DNA of 64,000 nt from Rhyacichthys aspro (lineage: Eukaryota; Chordata; Actinopteri; Gobiiformes; Rhyacichthyidae). Of this stretch, positions 1 through 29,746 are shown in pieces (position 1 is the first letter of the stretch; the number at the start of each line of letters is the position of its first letter). The notes beneath the pieces are model-generated. The model made no database searches. It was not told the DNA's origin and saw nothing but the letters and a program-made list of their open reading frames with translations. The position numbers and the translations under genes are program-made. The DNA is taken from positions 4,853,773 to 4,917,772 of the forward strand of contig CM072160.1 of the NCBI GenBank assembly GCA_036850595.1. Reading direction: 5' to 3'.

Positions 1-17346
<17,346 letters not shown>

Positions 17347-17351
17347 CACAG

Positions 17352-18540
17352 GTACCAGTCCAGTCATGTAGCCATTCTCTTCATACTCAAATAATTGGAC
17401 TTCTATAGGTTTTTGATGTATTTGCTGTCAGTATAAATGAAGATAATTGTTTTTTAAATATGGGTAACCCCCTTTTCCCTCAATTATCATTTTCTGTAGT
17501 TTATAAATCAGCCAACAGAATGACTCTTGGCTGTATTCCTGCATCTAAATAGCTGTTAATACATAGAAAATGTGCGTTATCATTATCCTTTAAGCGTTTG
17601 AACCTGTCTTCCCTCAACATTAATTACTATAGACTCTTTGAAGCTCACTTTATTAGTTCGTGCCTCGGATTTAGAGGCGCTAGTCCGTTATATGTTGTTT
17701 ATCTTTCTCATTCAATTTATTGAACTTAAATACAGGTTGTCTCTGGTATGATGATTACAATTTTAAAATAATACCATATTTTACATAAATTGAAGTAATC
17801 ATAATTAGTTTTGCATGTGTTAGACTAGTATTCATGGTAAAAAGGTGACATTAAGTCAAACAAAACAAACAATAAACAACAGGGTTTCTATTGACGTGAT
17901 TAAATATGTAACATATCTATTAATTACAGAAATATAAGTACACCCAGAACTTTATATGAAGACTTGAGGTTAATTATTTTAACGTCCTGTTTTTAGGGGC
18001 AGGTTGACGGCAAAGTGTATGTTAAATCTTGAAATAGGTGCGTTCAGTTTAAGATAGAGGTAGATCTTCATGGAAAATTGGAGTTGTAATTTTTATGTGT
18101 TTCTGAATACTGAATGCAACATTTCCCACAGATTTCCTCACATTTTGATTTTGATGATTTATTGGATTTATTTCATCAGTCCCATTAGCAGCTTATCTTT
18201 AGTCAGCCCTTCAACCCAGTATTATTATTTTTGTTTTATTTTTTATTCTCTAATTAGCAGAAATCAGTTCAGTTATATCCTGTGAGACTATTCTAATAAT
18301 AACCTTTGTGATAATGACTTTAGACTCAACTCTTGTTTTTGTTTGTTTGTCTTTACTCTTTATTTGACTTTCGTGTTTTCATGTTTGTTTTTGTCAGTAC
18401 AGGGGCAGGTTTAGCTAGCTTTGTAGTACTGGGCCAGTGTCTGTGTAAATAAATCACACTTAAATCTGACTGTGTTTGAGAAGAGCTTACGTTTTAACAG
18501 TGGACTAACTTCTTTTTCGTCTTCCTCGTTTGTGTTCCAG
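17352..18540 (+). other. Probable 3'UTR intron of SIK3
   Basis: Five bases after the TAG stop there is a good donor (CACAG|GTACCA). A strong acceptor, with a pyrimidine-rich stretch and GTGTTCCAG, occurs at 18532-18540. The interval between is AT-rich and intron-like, while sequence after 18541 is more GC-rich and transcript-like. An exon junction this close to the stop would not trigger nonsense-mediated decay. The unspliced alternative could end at AATAAA 18448-18453. Confidence 0.5.
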
Positions 18541-21500
18541 GTAGAAGTGTGCCCTGTGTATAGCGGTCCATATCAGCCATCCTGAGTTGTGTTGACTTGA
18601 GTTGAGCAGCATCACGCCAAACCACCGTCGTCAGCCCGAGCGGTCCATCTGTCTGTCTCCATGTGTTTTTGGGAGGGCAGTCTGCGCGGGAGGGGTGTTT
18701 GTGTGTGTGGGGGTGGGTGGGTGTACATACACAGGGGTGGGACCTCTTCAGTTCAAAGGTCAAAGTGCCAGCATTTTCTGCACAGACATCCAGCACTCAT
18801 TGCCACTGGCTGTCATCTCTTTTACATTTTTGGGGGCTCCACTCCTGCCCATCCCGTTTAACGCCCTCTGTCCTGAATCAGACCAGGCCCCTGTGCCGCC
18901 CCTGTGACCCAAGCCTCTCCTTTCGTCCTCAGTTTGTCGGCATTTTTCACTACGTGCCTCATTGGCATCGACAGTCATTCTCCAACACCGATAACTCACT
19001 GTTGCCACAAACCCAAAGTATTCACGTGAGTTTAGAGCCGGCCTGTGTCTGAAAGACTGCGAGATTCGGTCCGCTCCTTTTGTGCGACCCGCGGCGATCA
19101 TTCCCGAGCGGACCCTAATCTCTGCCTTTTCAACTGAAGGCAGCGGGCGGCGTATTTTCTTTTTTTTTTTTGTGGGTAATAACCGGCTCTTTCCAAAGAT
19201 GGAGCTCAGCGACATCGCACAGGACAAACCAGCTCTCTCATTCTTGTTACTTGTTTTTTATTTTATTTTATTTTGAAATTCATTTTTACCGCTAATGTCC
19301 TCGTAGGCATTAGTGAATGGTCAATATTGTTACTCTTATTGTTATTACTGTTTCTGTAAAAGAACTTTTATTATAATTATTATTATTATTATTAACGGAA
19401 AAACAGCTCTGTGTTGCAAGGAAGACGACATTGTTCTCGATTACTTAACTAATTCTGCACTTTCATTTCAAACTCTACCCCATTGTCTGTTACAGCGCCC
19501 CCTAATGACGCCCTCTCTCCGATGCTGTAACCCCGCTATCCTCCCGACTCGTTTCCATACTGCTTTCTCCTTTCCATGTCAGTGAAAGTGTATTGCATTG
19601 TGGGTAGTTTTACCAGACATCTTCTTTCCTTGTACAGTTATGCCATGTATAGAGCGCTATTGCCATTTCTGTATGAAATCTTACCATTTTTTTGTTTTTG
19701 AAAGTCGTTGGAGAGGCTTTTTTATATTGTTATTTTTTGTCATTTGTAATTTTGGAACGTCTTTACCATGTTTTTGTTTGTTTTTTTGTTTGTTTGTTTT
19801 ATGAATCTTGAGATTTCTAGCCAAAAGAGGACAGAGAGAAGAGACAGTGCTCTTTCTGTGTCGTAAAAGATTGTTATTTGTTTTAATATTATTCTATTGA
19901 GACACTTGAATAAGAGGAGAGTAATTATTTTGTGTTGCTTTTAAAAGTATCATTTCAGTCGTTGATGTTGTTGTGGACGTCATTCTCGTCGATGTTGGGC
20001 CTGTTTCTGTTTTTAAAAAAGGAGTAGATGTGGCAGGTTATACAGGGTCAGGCTTTGGGCTGTGTCTGGGTTTGGTTTGGGTGCTACTTACAAAAGACTT
20101 CTACAAAAAAGACGAAAAAATGTCAACAAAAAACAAGGGAATAACTTGTATAATAGCTGACATATCATCTTTAACGTCACAACGTGGACACGGACAAACC
20201 CATTTCTGTTTTTTTGCGCTCCCTGCCCATCTGCTACGACCCCTCGCCATCTTCTGCGACAACGGCCTACGCTTCTTCGAATGACGCCTTACGGACATGA
20301 CCCCTCCTCCCAGGCTAACCCAACCATTATTGCTATTACTTGGCTCGTTCACATCCTTTTTCGCTTCTATTTCTTTGCCTTTCGCTCCCCCACAAAGCCT
20401 GGAAAGGAAGCGTCGAGGAGGTGTTTGTCTCTCACGAATGGATCCAGTCGGATACAGCCGCGCTCACCTCCGACCCGTACGTTTAAGGAGGTGGGGAAGG
20501 AATCGCCGAAAGGAGGACTTCACTGCAGATCAATACAATAAATAGCCGTGTTTGTGGAGGCCACTACACGCTTTGGACCTCAGCCGCAGTGTGAGAAGCT
20601 ACCGGAGCCCTTTGTGTGGTTATTCGTTTAGCTTTTCTCTTTGCATAAGCAGCACCCCTGGATCGAGCAGGGAAGAGAGTATATACTGTACACAAAACCT
20701 ACTGTACAGTCGAAATACTGTATGTTATATACATCAGAGAGTTGTGGAGAGTCTGTGCTTTCTATATCCAACATGTCTCTTCCTGTTTATCGCTTCACTC
20801 ACTGATAGCTGCCTGTGTTTACATGCAATACAACTGAAAAAAATGGACTTTAGTTTTGAAGGTTGAAGTGTTTTTTCGCTCATCCAAGAGACTGTCAAAC
20901 CTAAAACAAAGTGGTCAAAGAGAGAGCTATAAAAGGGTTGGTAAACTGATGTTAAATGCCATTGGTTTATAGCTAATGAGACCTGGTATTACTCAGGTTC
21001 GTTTGCAGTTGAATGGTTTGTCCTTGTTTCGGTGGGAAGCCATTACTAAAGACACTAGCATAACCATTCCTTGGATGAGAAAGAAGATGTATTCTACCTT
21101 CAAAATATGTCCAGATAGCCTCTTTTATTACCTAATGAGGAGTTGAACTATATAATTTAATGCAGCTAATACAATAACAGGTGTAGTGTTGTAGTACTAA
21201 GACCTGTTTTAAGTCCACTGCTCGATCCTGTCTTGCATTTTGACTCCCTCTCAGACGTGGAAGACCTGGGATTTGAAAAAAAAAGAAGAGGGAAGCGTGG
21301 GAATCATTTCAAATGCAGCTCTGTCATTGATGTGAGACCGGACTTGTAGTGGATGAATTTTACAACTCTCTCTGTGATATCTCTGCACTGGTCTTAGTCC
21401 CGTCCCTTACACATCGGCCTCATTAGTCTGGTCTACAACACTACGCAGCTGTAAACAGGAAGAGACGGCTTTGTAAATGGAAAGCACCTCGGGTTGATTT

Positions 21501-21780
21501 AGTGTCGATGACGAGGAGAGAGCTGCCGAACCAGACCGGCCCTTTTCACTTCTCCGTCTTAAATCCTAACCTTTCTGTTCTCAATAAGCCAGCTCTCTGC
21601 TCCACTCCTGTTTTCTATGTTGGATTTATTTCATTTTTTAGTTTTTCATTTTTTTTCAGTTCATTTTTGTCCTTTTTTCGGTTTATGTTCATTTGAGTAC
21701 AAAATACTAAAGTGCAACGATGATTAAAAAGAATATCAACCAAACTGAGATGAATAAATAAATATATATAAATAAAGAAA
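18541..21780 (+). other. SIK3 3' untranslated region with poly(A) candidates
   Basis: A non-coding stretch follows SIK3 and precedes an AT-rich intergenic region. Candidate poly(A) signals are AATAAA at 20537-20542 and the overlapping AATAAATAAA at 21753-21762. It contains short T tracts, an (ATT)n run around 19373-19394 and GT-rich runs near 18690-18735. Open frames here are short and have no recognisable protein similarity. The 3' limit is uncertain by more than 1 kb. Confidence 0.55.
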
Positions 21781-24764
21781 TAATTTAAAAAGGTTAATGG
21801 CTCACGTGTCTTTGTGCTGATTGACAGTGACTCATGGTCATGGTTCCTACACACTTGGCATTGGTTTTAAACACGTAGGTTATAAATTGTAGACTTTAAT
21901 GCTGGGAATCCTGGAAACACAGAGATTTCCAGCTTTGGAAATGATCTGGAAGTTAATTAAAATATCCACATGTCCCAGAACGTGTGAACTGTATTTGAGC
22001 AAGTGTTTTAATGATTAAATTTAGTTTCAGTATCTGTTTGTTCAAAACTAATTAAAACAATCCATGAAGTGTCACATTTATCTCCTCCGTAAACTTTAAA
22101 AGTTTGATTTTTGGCCCTCAGAGGCTGCTGTAGTTTGTGGAGTTTAAACCAAAGCCAAGAGGCATAGGTGATGTCTTCATAAAACCCTGTGCAAACTTAA
22201 TAATATAAATTATAAATTATATGATAAACTATTTAAACGCCTTAGAATGACCTGGAAAAAGTGGTTTCTTAAAAAGAGGAGGAACAATGAAAGAAACACA
22301 CTGCCTTTTGTCTGATTTACACTGATGAGCAGTTTTCTGGATTTATTGCTTTGAGAGGGACACTTTTAGAATTATAAGCAGTCAAAAGTTGGATCATTGT
22401 CTTTGTATAAGCTTGATCTGTTTTTACACATTAGCCTGATATTCAAGACAATATAAAAAACTAAAAACAATCCAGAGACAAACCCAAAAGCATAAATCAG
22501 GAAGAGCTGGAGGAGATAAACTGGGATTACAAACCATTTTTAATTATTGTGTGGTTGAACTCTTTTGAAGTGACTGCGGTGCTCTGAATTGTGCTGCTCA
22601 GGTCTGAACAGCTGCACTGCAGAGGCTTTTCAGACTAAACTAATTGAGCAAAGACTGCACTAGTGTCATATACAGTAGTAACCTGTATTCCTATTGGTGC
22701 GTAATTTATCCCTGAGCGCTCACCACAATCCGGCAGTTCATCCTAATGTCTTAAAGCCCCGCCTCATTGGATCAGCTGTAATCCCTCATCCCCTCGAGTT
22801 TCTCCTCTTCTCCATCCTCCTCTTTTCCTCCAGACCCTCTCCTCTTTTCACTGGCTGCGGACTGAAAGTCTGCGTCAGCCTCAGTCAAAGCGGTGCCACC
22901 GGGTGTTGTGCCCAAGACACCCTCCTGCAAGAACCACAAGACTTTTCTGACTCGAAAAACTTGCACAAACAAAGTCACTAAGGCACTACAACTTAACTTT
23001 TAAAGGACTGGTTAAATTAAAATGAATGATTCGTTTGTTTTTTCACTGATAGAAGAGATAAATGTTCAAACGCATGGACTGTTATTGACAAAAATAATTC
23101 AAGGTGACTTTTTGTGCTACTACTATCCTCTTTAACCATTTATTTCAGTATAAAATGTCCAACGCTTATTGATTTACAGAAAAAATAGAATACAACAAGT
23201 CTTTGCAACGACTTTTGTGTCCTTTTCTGTAACGCACTACTTTAATTCGCCAATTAAGGCCTAAAGGCTGCAGCTTTTATAACACACGACGTTTGGCTTT
23301 AACAGAACTATCACCAAAACAAAGTAAATACCACTCTGGCAGCTGGAGATAGCATTTGTGAGAGGAGGACCTGAGCTGGCACGACACCAGAGCTGCCGTA
23401 CTCTGCACAAACAGGCGCTGCGTGTGCGTCTGTGCATGTTTTTTTTTTGTGTGTGTGTGAGCGCGTACGCAGATGGGAAAGCTACTGAGTCAGGGAGGGC
23501 TGCCTCTCATCACTTGCTGTTTATCACCATCCTTCGCTTTCGCCGCTTTGCACCTCGCTTCTGCCATGGAGCTTCACCAGGCTGCACCACAACAGCGACT
23601 GCACAAAACCCTGAGGTAATAGCGCCTTAAATAAATGTGCATTGCAGTTCGGATATTCCCCCTGCAGCTTTGCCAATAGAAATGCAATGTAATGCCCTCC
23701 CTCTTTGCGTTGATTGTCAGTGCAACCCAAGCATCCCCTGTCTTTAGTGGCTCTGCTTAGTATTATCTCTAAAAATGTGTGTGATTTCGTGCGTATTTTA
23801 TTGACAGCTCAGTTCCTGCTTTCGTCCATGGAGCTGGCAGATCACATGACCAACATTGCAAGCTAGCACAGTCAGACATTACTCACTCTTTGCCTGTAGC
23901 ACTAGCACACAAAGCCCACTGGTACAAGCTGCAGGACTGAGCTGAGTGTTCTTTGTTCTGGTGCTGTGACATTGTGTAAAAACCAAAAGCGTGAGAGTTT
24001 TATTGATAAGTGGGTGCTGTTTGTGAAGAGTGTCTGGTGTCATGCTGTCATCATTAGAGCTTGCAGCTGAAGCTCAAAGTTGTTGACAGCAGGATTGATT
24101 GAGTAGGACAGAGGCAGGGAAGACAAAGAAGAAGAGAGTAAACAAAATGGAACATAACACATCTATACACATCTTTACATTTGATTATCTTGGAGAAAGA
24201 TGCATTAAAAGCTTCGTAGGACCCACTTCGAGGAGACATTAGTTGTTCTTACAGACACAGAGCTGTTACACGAGAAGCACATTCATGTTATTTTGTTGAT
24301 CTTGGCAAAAAAAAAACCCCACACACACACATTTGGGACACTGCATAGAAAGTGCCTTTGAAACATAGACAAACCCTTTGACCGTTTATAACATAATTTA
24401 TCCTGAGACACCACTGAGAGAAATAAATCGGCCCAAAAAGCTACATAACATTAAAAAGAGTCGGACAACTCATCCTTATTGGACCATATTTATTCTTAAA
24501 TAGTAAAAAATGCACAAAAAAAACATGCAAAATGACTCCATAAAGGCAGAAAAAGGGTTATAAACATCACTTAAAAGAAACAAAATGCTGAAGATGGAGG
24601 TGAACAAGGCCAGTCTGTCCTTTCAGTAAATGTAGCTACTTCATATTTAATAGACCCTTTGTCATAACTTAATGCTAATGGATCCACGCTGAGGCTGAAG
24701 ATTTAATTTAGACTTTATTCTCGCTGAGTTACGGTAGTTTTCTTGTTGTTTTCTCCCTGAGCAG
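21781..24764. other. SIK3-TMEM25 intergenic region and likely TMEM25 5' untranslated exon(s)
   Basis: No coding sequence is recognised. Repeat family A copy 4 lies at 22107-22260. A GC-richer block at 22750-22930 contains CCCCGCCTCATTGGATCA, that is a GC box next to an inverted CCAAT, and could be a promoter. A second GC-richer block lies at 23350-23600. An untranslated first exon of TMEM25 is expected here because its start-codon exon begins with an acceptor (CCCTGAGCAG ending at 24764). Which block holds the transcription start cannot be decided. Confidence 0.45.
22107..22260 (+). repeat. Dispersed repeat family A, copy 4
   Basis: Contains GATTTTTGGCCCTCAGAGGC followed by TGCTGTAGTTTGTGGAGTTTAAAC, the same core as the three SIK3-intron copies, then GGTGAT and an AT-rich degraded tail. 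It lies downstream of the SIK3 3'UTR. Confidence 0.55.
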
Positions 24765-24805
24765 GTAGATGTTTGTGAATGTGCGGTGCTCAGGGCTGGG
24801 ACAGT

Positions 24806-27800
24806 ATGAAGAGTCTGATAAAGTGGACATCAGGCTCCGCTGTCGTGCTCCTTCACACACTGGCCTTATCCTGCACAGGTACCACACTCCGACCCTCACC
24901 GTTTACCCTCCCGATCGCTCTCAAGACTCTCGTCCTATGGTTTTACACGGTTTTATTTTCTCTTGAATCACAGATGCAGTCGAGTCCGGCCCTAAAATCG
25001 ACGGACGGCAGCGTGCGTCTCTGACTCTGAAGGAAAACATGACTCACAGGTTCAACTGTCAGTCGGACGGCTGGGACCCCCGCGCCCCTCCGCTGCTCAC
25101 CTGGTACCTGAACGGAGAACAGCAGCAGCAGCAGCAGCAGCAGAGTAAACCGTCACCAAAGCGCGGACGGAGAGTGATGGCGCCTCGGGAGGATTTCAAA
25201 GACAGACCCAACACTCATCCCAACAGCACTTTCTCTTTAAAAGCCAAAAAGTGGGACCGAGAGCTGGTGTGTGTCGCCTCGAATCCCAGGACGGGGCAGA
25301 GCTATAACGCCACGGTCACGCTCAACATACAGTGTGAGTTCTCTTTAATTGGTTTTAGATAGTATTTTAACCTGCTACAATTTTGTGATCCATATTGTGT
25401 TTAATTTTACATCCAACAGTGTTTAATATAAATAAATACATGTATTCATCATTGTTGTTTGAGTTCAGGTATGAAGGAGGACCCGATTAGGCAATTAAAA
25501 GGGTTGTGTGCTCCCCTTTTTCATTTCCGTCTGCAGCAGAGGCATTGTTTTATATAGTTTTTAGTGGTTTAATGCATTTAGTAAGACAAGGTCAAACAGG
25601 GTTAATAGGATAAGAAACACTAAATCACACAAAACAATAAGAACTTGTCCCTAAAAGGATTTTTTTTAATTCTATGCGAAGAATTATCCTGTTCTCTGTA
25701 GAGTATAGTAGCATTTCCACAGGGCAGTACCAACGGACGCAGAAGAAATTGTCTCTGGACTTAATTAAATCGACATAAAACCAATCAGAGAGAACCAAAC
25801 CAGTGCAAAAAACCCGCCACATTTTAGATAAACGGGCTTGACTGGTGCAACAGGAGTGGAAATGTCTGAGAAGGAAGCGAATTGTGAATTGAAGGTTTAT
25901 AACCGGCCAGTTTTATGAAAAAGAGCCAAAACCAAACTAAAATTAAACAGGAATTTAGCTGGGCACATTTAAATGAGTCATTAGAGAAAAAACACAATGC
26001 ACAATATGTTCTAGTCCTAAAAATATGACAACTTTCATCACAAAGTGCGCACTAATTATTCTTTACTTTTGATCCTAGTCCAGCCAGAGATCCTCCGAGT
26101 CAAAGCCCACTACAGCGAGACCTCGGAGCCCGGTCTGTCTCTGGTTCTCTTCGCCTTGGTCCGCTCAAACCCACCCGCCACCCTCAGCTTCGTGGACCAG
26201 TCGGGGCAGCTGGTCGCCAACACCACTGACTTCATCGTCCTGGACTCGCAGAGCTACCCCTGGCTGAGCAATCACACTCTGAGGGTCACACTCAACAGTC
26301 TGTCAGGAAACGTCTCGCTGAGCGCCAACAACAGCCTGGGGTCAGCGCAGAACAACCTCACACTGGCAGGTCAGTCCCGTTCACGAGGGGCTTCCAGTGC
26401 CACATTTACACTGGCAGGTCAGTCCCGTTCAGCGAGGGGCTTCCAGTGCCACATTTACACTGGCAGGTCAGTCCCGTTCACGAGGGGCTTCCAGTGCCAC
26501 ATTTACACTGGCAGGTCAGTCCCGAGGGGCTTCCAGTGCCACATTTACACTGGCAGGTCAGTCCCGTTCACGAGGGGCTTCCAGTGCCACATTTACACTG
26601 GCAGGTCAGTCCCGAGGGGCTTCCAGTGCCACATTTACACTGGCAGGTCAGTCCCGAGGGGCTTCCAGTGCCACATTTACACTGGCAGGTCAGTCCCGAG
26701 GGGCTTCCAGTGCCACATTTACACTGGCAGGTAGTCCCGTTCAGAGGGGCTCCAGTGCCACATTTACACTGGCAGGTAGTAGGGTTAGTGCCACATTTAC
26801 ATGGCAGGTCAGTCCCGAGGGGCTTCCAGTGCCACATTTACACTGGCAGGTCAGTCCCGTTCACGAGGGGCTTCCAGTGCCACATTTACACTGGCAGGTC
26901 AGTCCCGTTCACGAGGGGCTTCCAGTGCCACATTTACACTGGCAGGTCAGTCCCGAGGGGCTTCCAGTGCCACATTTACACTGGCAGGTCAGTCCCGTTC
27001 ACGAGGGGCTTCCAGTGCCACATTTAAGAAGTTGTAAGTGGGAATGAACTGTTCACCTTTGGGATCCTACACATTTTTGATTTTAAATAGGCCTACACTG
27101 TCTTTATTTAACCATGTTTGACACCTGAACAACAATATGATATTATATTAGGGCAGTTGTTTGGTACAAAATGAACTAAAGCTGGAAAACAGGGTTAAGA
27201 TTTAATTGAGTCATTTTTCTCACGGCCATTTTACGCCAAAAATTTGAAGCTCCAGAACGTCACACGATGGCCGTCTGAATGGTTCCCGTCCTTGTGTCAG
27301 ATTGAATTGAATGATACTGTTTTGCTTGTTGTTGTTGTTGTTGTTTGTTTGTTTATACTAATAACTTTTTTTGTACTGACTCTACATGTTCAAAACAAAA
27401 ATATAAATGAAATGGGAAAAAAGAAAGATTGTGATTGGTCAAGATCACTTAAATAAACATTTAAATAAAAAATAATTTAGGATATACTCATTTTAAAATT
27501 AGAAATTTATGGAAATGAGAAAAGATTCACAGAAATTATTCCCTTGGGATTTTTTTTTTTACCACAGAAGCATCACTGAGACTCTTTATATTGAACAGTA
27601 CTGAGACGGTTCCTGTGCAGTTACCATATACCTATTTTTTTATTTTATTATTACCTTTTCGGATGCACTTTTGTCTTATATGCACTTGGACAGTGTAAAT
27701 CTGAATCAATCTCTCAGTTTTAAGCCCACTTTTTTATTTATTGCAAAGAAACCTCTCAAATGATGACTTTGGGACCTGTTGTGTCTCCTCAGAGTTCCTG

Positions 27801-29203
27801 CAGTCCCGGGTCGAGGTGCCGATGCTGGGAATCGTGACCGGAGGAGCTATGGCCTTCATGGCTCTCCTCATCCTCAGTCTCATCGTTCTCTGCTTGATGC
27901 AAAAGAACAAAAGCAAGACATTCGGTCAGATTTGTTGAATTCATTAAATGTCTGCTGCATAATTCAGTCAGAGACACTTAGAAAAAAACGTTCTTTTACT
28001 GTGTTTCAGACGAGCAGGTGGAGATAGTGATGGCCAAAATGAGGTACATGCTTCTATTTTTTAACTCGAGAGTCATTTACTACCTTTACATTGTATTATT
28101 TATACTAATATTCTGGGCTAATTAACCCCCCACCTCATTGTGTCACAGTGAATCTACTAATCTGAAGACAGAGAAAACAGAAAAGCCCCACATCCCCAGA
28201 GAGAACATGTCTCTGCCGTCGAACATGCAGCTCAACGACCTCAGCACTTTGAGAAAAGGTAAGACACGCTAATTATAAGCCCCAATAATAAACACAGGTT
28301 AAAATGTACAATAAGGTATATATTATGATGCTAATTGTATGTATTAATATATTCACAAACAAAAAAATGTCCTTGAGGCAGGGTTAAATCTCAAGTTTTC
28401 CATAATAAACATGTCCCCAAAAGGTTAGAGGACAGTGAAACAAAGACACATTCACACTTAATCAAATCTTCAAAAATGAACAAAGTAAATAAGTAGATTT
28501 AATTCAATTCAATTTTATTTATATAGCAGCTTAATATCTCAACAACAATCGCTTCAAAGGGCAAAAAGCGGCAAATGAACAAACAGGCTGTACCAGGACA
28601 GTCACTGACAATGAATTAAAGTAAATATAGAAGTCCATGATAATATCAGCAGAAGCAGTTCATTTATCTGAGTGAGAGGAGCTGGGGTTGAGGGAGGTCC
28701 ATGAGTTGGGACAGGGGCACCGCTTAGGTCCAACAGATGAGAGTGGGACAGAAGGACGACGTGTGGACAGCAAGAAGAAATGGAAATGATTGTAATAAGA
28801 GAGAGGACAGATAAAGCCAGAGGATAGAAACTCTGTGTGTCATTCTGCCCCCAGCGTCCTGACCGTAAGCCGCATTAAAAAGGAAAGAATCTAAACTTAA
28901 ATGTAGAGGTTTTAAATTGTTAAGTGTTGTCTGGGCTAGGCTTAATACGGTTAAGTAGAAAAGAGTCCTCTTGTCCTTCAGCCCGAGAAATGGCAAAACA
29001 AAACAGCGTGGATGAAGAGGAAGACTTGTCTTTAGCCTACGCCGCCAGAGGTTAGCAGAATGCACGACAGTTATTCATTTACTTCCACTAATGACTTTCT
29101 CTAATGACTTTTTCTCTGATGATTCGCAGGTTTTGCCCGATATCCGATGGTGGGTTACATTTACAAAGTGAACAGCACAAGCAGCGAGGAAATCTGGCTC
29201 TGA
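24806..29203 (+). CDS. tmem25: TMEM25, Ig-domain transmembrane protein 25
   Basis: Type I membrane protein of the immunoglobulin superfamily; in mammals it is neuronal and has been linked to NMDA-receptor turnover. Coding exons: 24806-24878 (signal peptide MKSLIKWTSGSAVVLLHTLA), 24974-25333 (first Ig-like domain, Cys in RFNCQSD and ELVCVAS), 26079-26369 (second domain, FALVRSNPPA and SQSYPWLSNHT), 27793-27924 (membrane span beginning SRVEVPMLGIV), 28010-28043, 28149-28258 (PRENMSLPSNMQLNDL), 28982-29050, 29130-29203 (end EEIWL). They join in phase to 380 residues, against 366 in human as I recall. VEVP-LGIV, RENMSLPSN-QLNDL and the terminal EIWL identify the family. About eight N-glycosylation sequons are visible. 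The ATG follows an acceptor at 24764, so an untranslated upstream exon is likely. Odd points: Q8 in the first Ig domain, and a minisatellite starting at the third exon's donor. Confidence 0.95.
25120..25143 (+). repeat. tmem25: (CAG)8 coding repeat, polyglutamine in TMEM25
   Basis: Eight perfect CAG codons follow WYLNGE and precede SKPSPKRGRR in the first Ig-like domain, at the position of the loop after the Trp strand. Human TMEM25 has a short DGQLQEAST-type loop here as I recall, so the glutamines are an insertion in an extracellular domain. Confidence 0.9.
26361..27026. repeat. Minisatellite of 42/48-bp units copying the TMEM25 exon 3 splice donor
   Basis: Fourteen full units and a partial fifteenth in direct tandem. 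The long unit (48 bp) runs GTCAGTCCCGTTCACGAGGG, GCTTCCAGTGCCACATTTAC, ACTGGCAG. The short unit (42 bp) lacks the hexamer GTTCAC. Units end at 26417 (48), 26466 (49, one extra base), 26514 (48), 26556 (42), 26604 (48), 26646, 26688, 26730 (42 each), 26775 (45, degenerate), 26807 (32, degenerate), 26849 (42), 26897, 26945 (48 each), 26987 (42), then a partial. The first unit starts exactly at the genuine exon/intron border, whose last nine exonic bases CACTGGCAG recur in nearly every unit, so most units carry the donor CTGGCAG|GTCAGT. The repeat is therefore built on the 5' splice site itself. Confidence 0.97.
28499..28880. repeat. Teleost dispersed repeat fragment in a TMEM25 intron
   Basis: Begins with ATTCAATTCAATTTTATTTA followed by TATAGC, a start I recognise from very abundant fish dispersed repeats. 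AACAACAATCGCTTCAAAGG and AAAGTAAATATAGAAGTCC-type sequence follow. It ends about 100 bp before the coding exon at 28982. The 3' limit is a guess and no coding capacity is seen. Confidence 0.5.
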
Positions 29204-29746
29204 CTGACAAAGGTGCATGAGTAACTTACTAACCCACCCCGGTAAAGAACTGCCAATCCAATCAACCACTCACTGTCTCCTTTAAGCTGCTCAGACCAAG
29301 ACACAGAGTTCAGACTGGGACACTCATTATCTGAGGTCAAGCCACTGTTTCTGTCTCCTTCTCAAAACAAAAACGTGATACAAGACAGTTTTTATACTGC
29401 GTCATAGAGACCACTTTTTAAATCCTATAATTGAATGTAATGATATTGTCAGCCATAAATGTCTCTGAACTATGAATGAAGACTTTATTGTGATGGAAAA
29501 CATCTAGCTTTAAAGGCAACCAACAAACACTGCTCAATTTGAGTGTGATTTCTTTTCCGTCACGGGCTAAACATAATCATCTATTTAAATCCCTGTTAAT
29601 GAAGCCTAGACTTGTGTTTTTTTTGGGAGGATTTGGTTTATTTTATTTATTTTTTTGTTTTTTTTTCCAAAGATGATTCTTATTAGAGTCTGTTAATTAG
29701 GTAATTAACAGTTTTCCTCATCACTATGGTGCTTTTAATCCTCTAT

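Noticed and set aside
22694..22981. 95-residue ORF in the SIK3-TMEM25 intergenic region
   Set aside because: It has no domain or homologue that I recognise; its GC-richer base composition fits a promoter or untranslated exon better.
26361..27026. Direct repeats of 42-48 bp suggesting a CRISPR array
   Set aside because: Units are contiguous with no unique spacers, and the setting is a vertebrate gene.
26397..27047. Long open frames in all three forward frames through the minisatellite, looking like a repeat protein
   Set aside because: They arise because unit lengths are multiples of three; the array starts at a TMEM25 splice donor and lies in its intron, with no independent start or conserved product.
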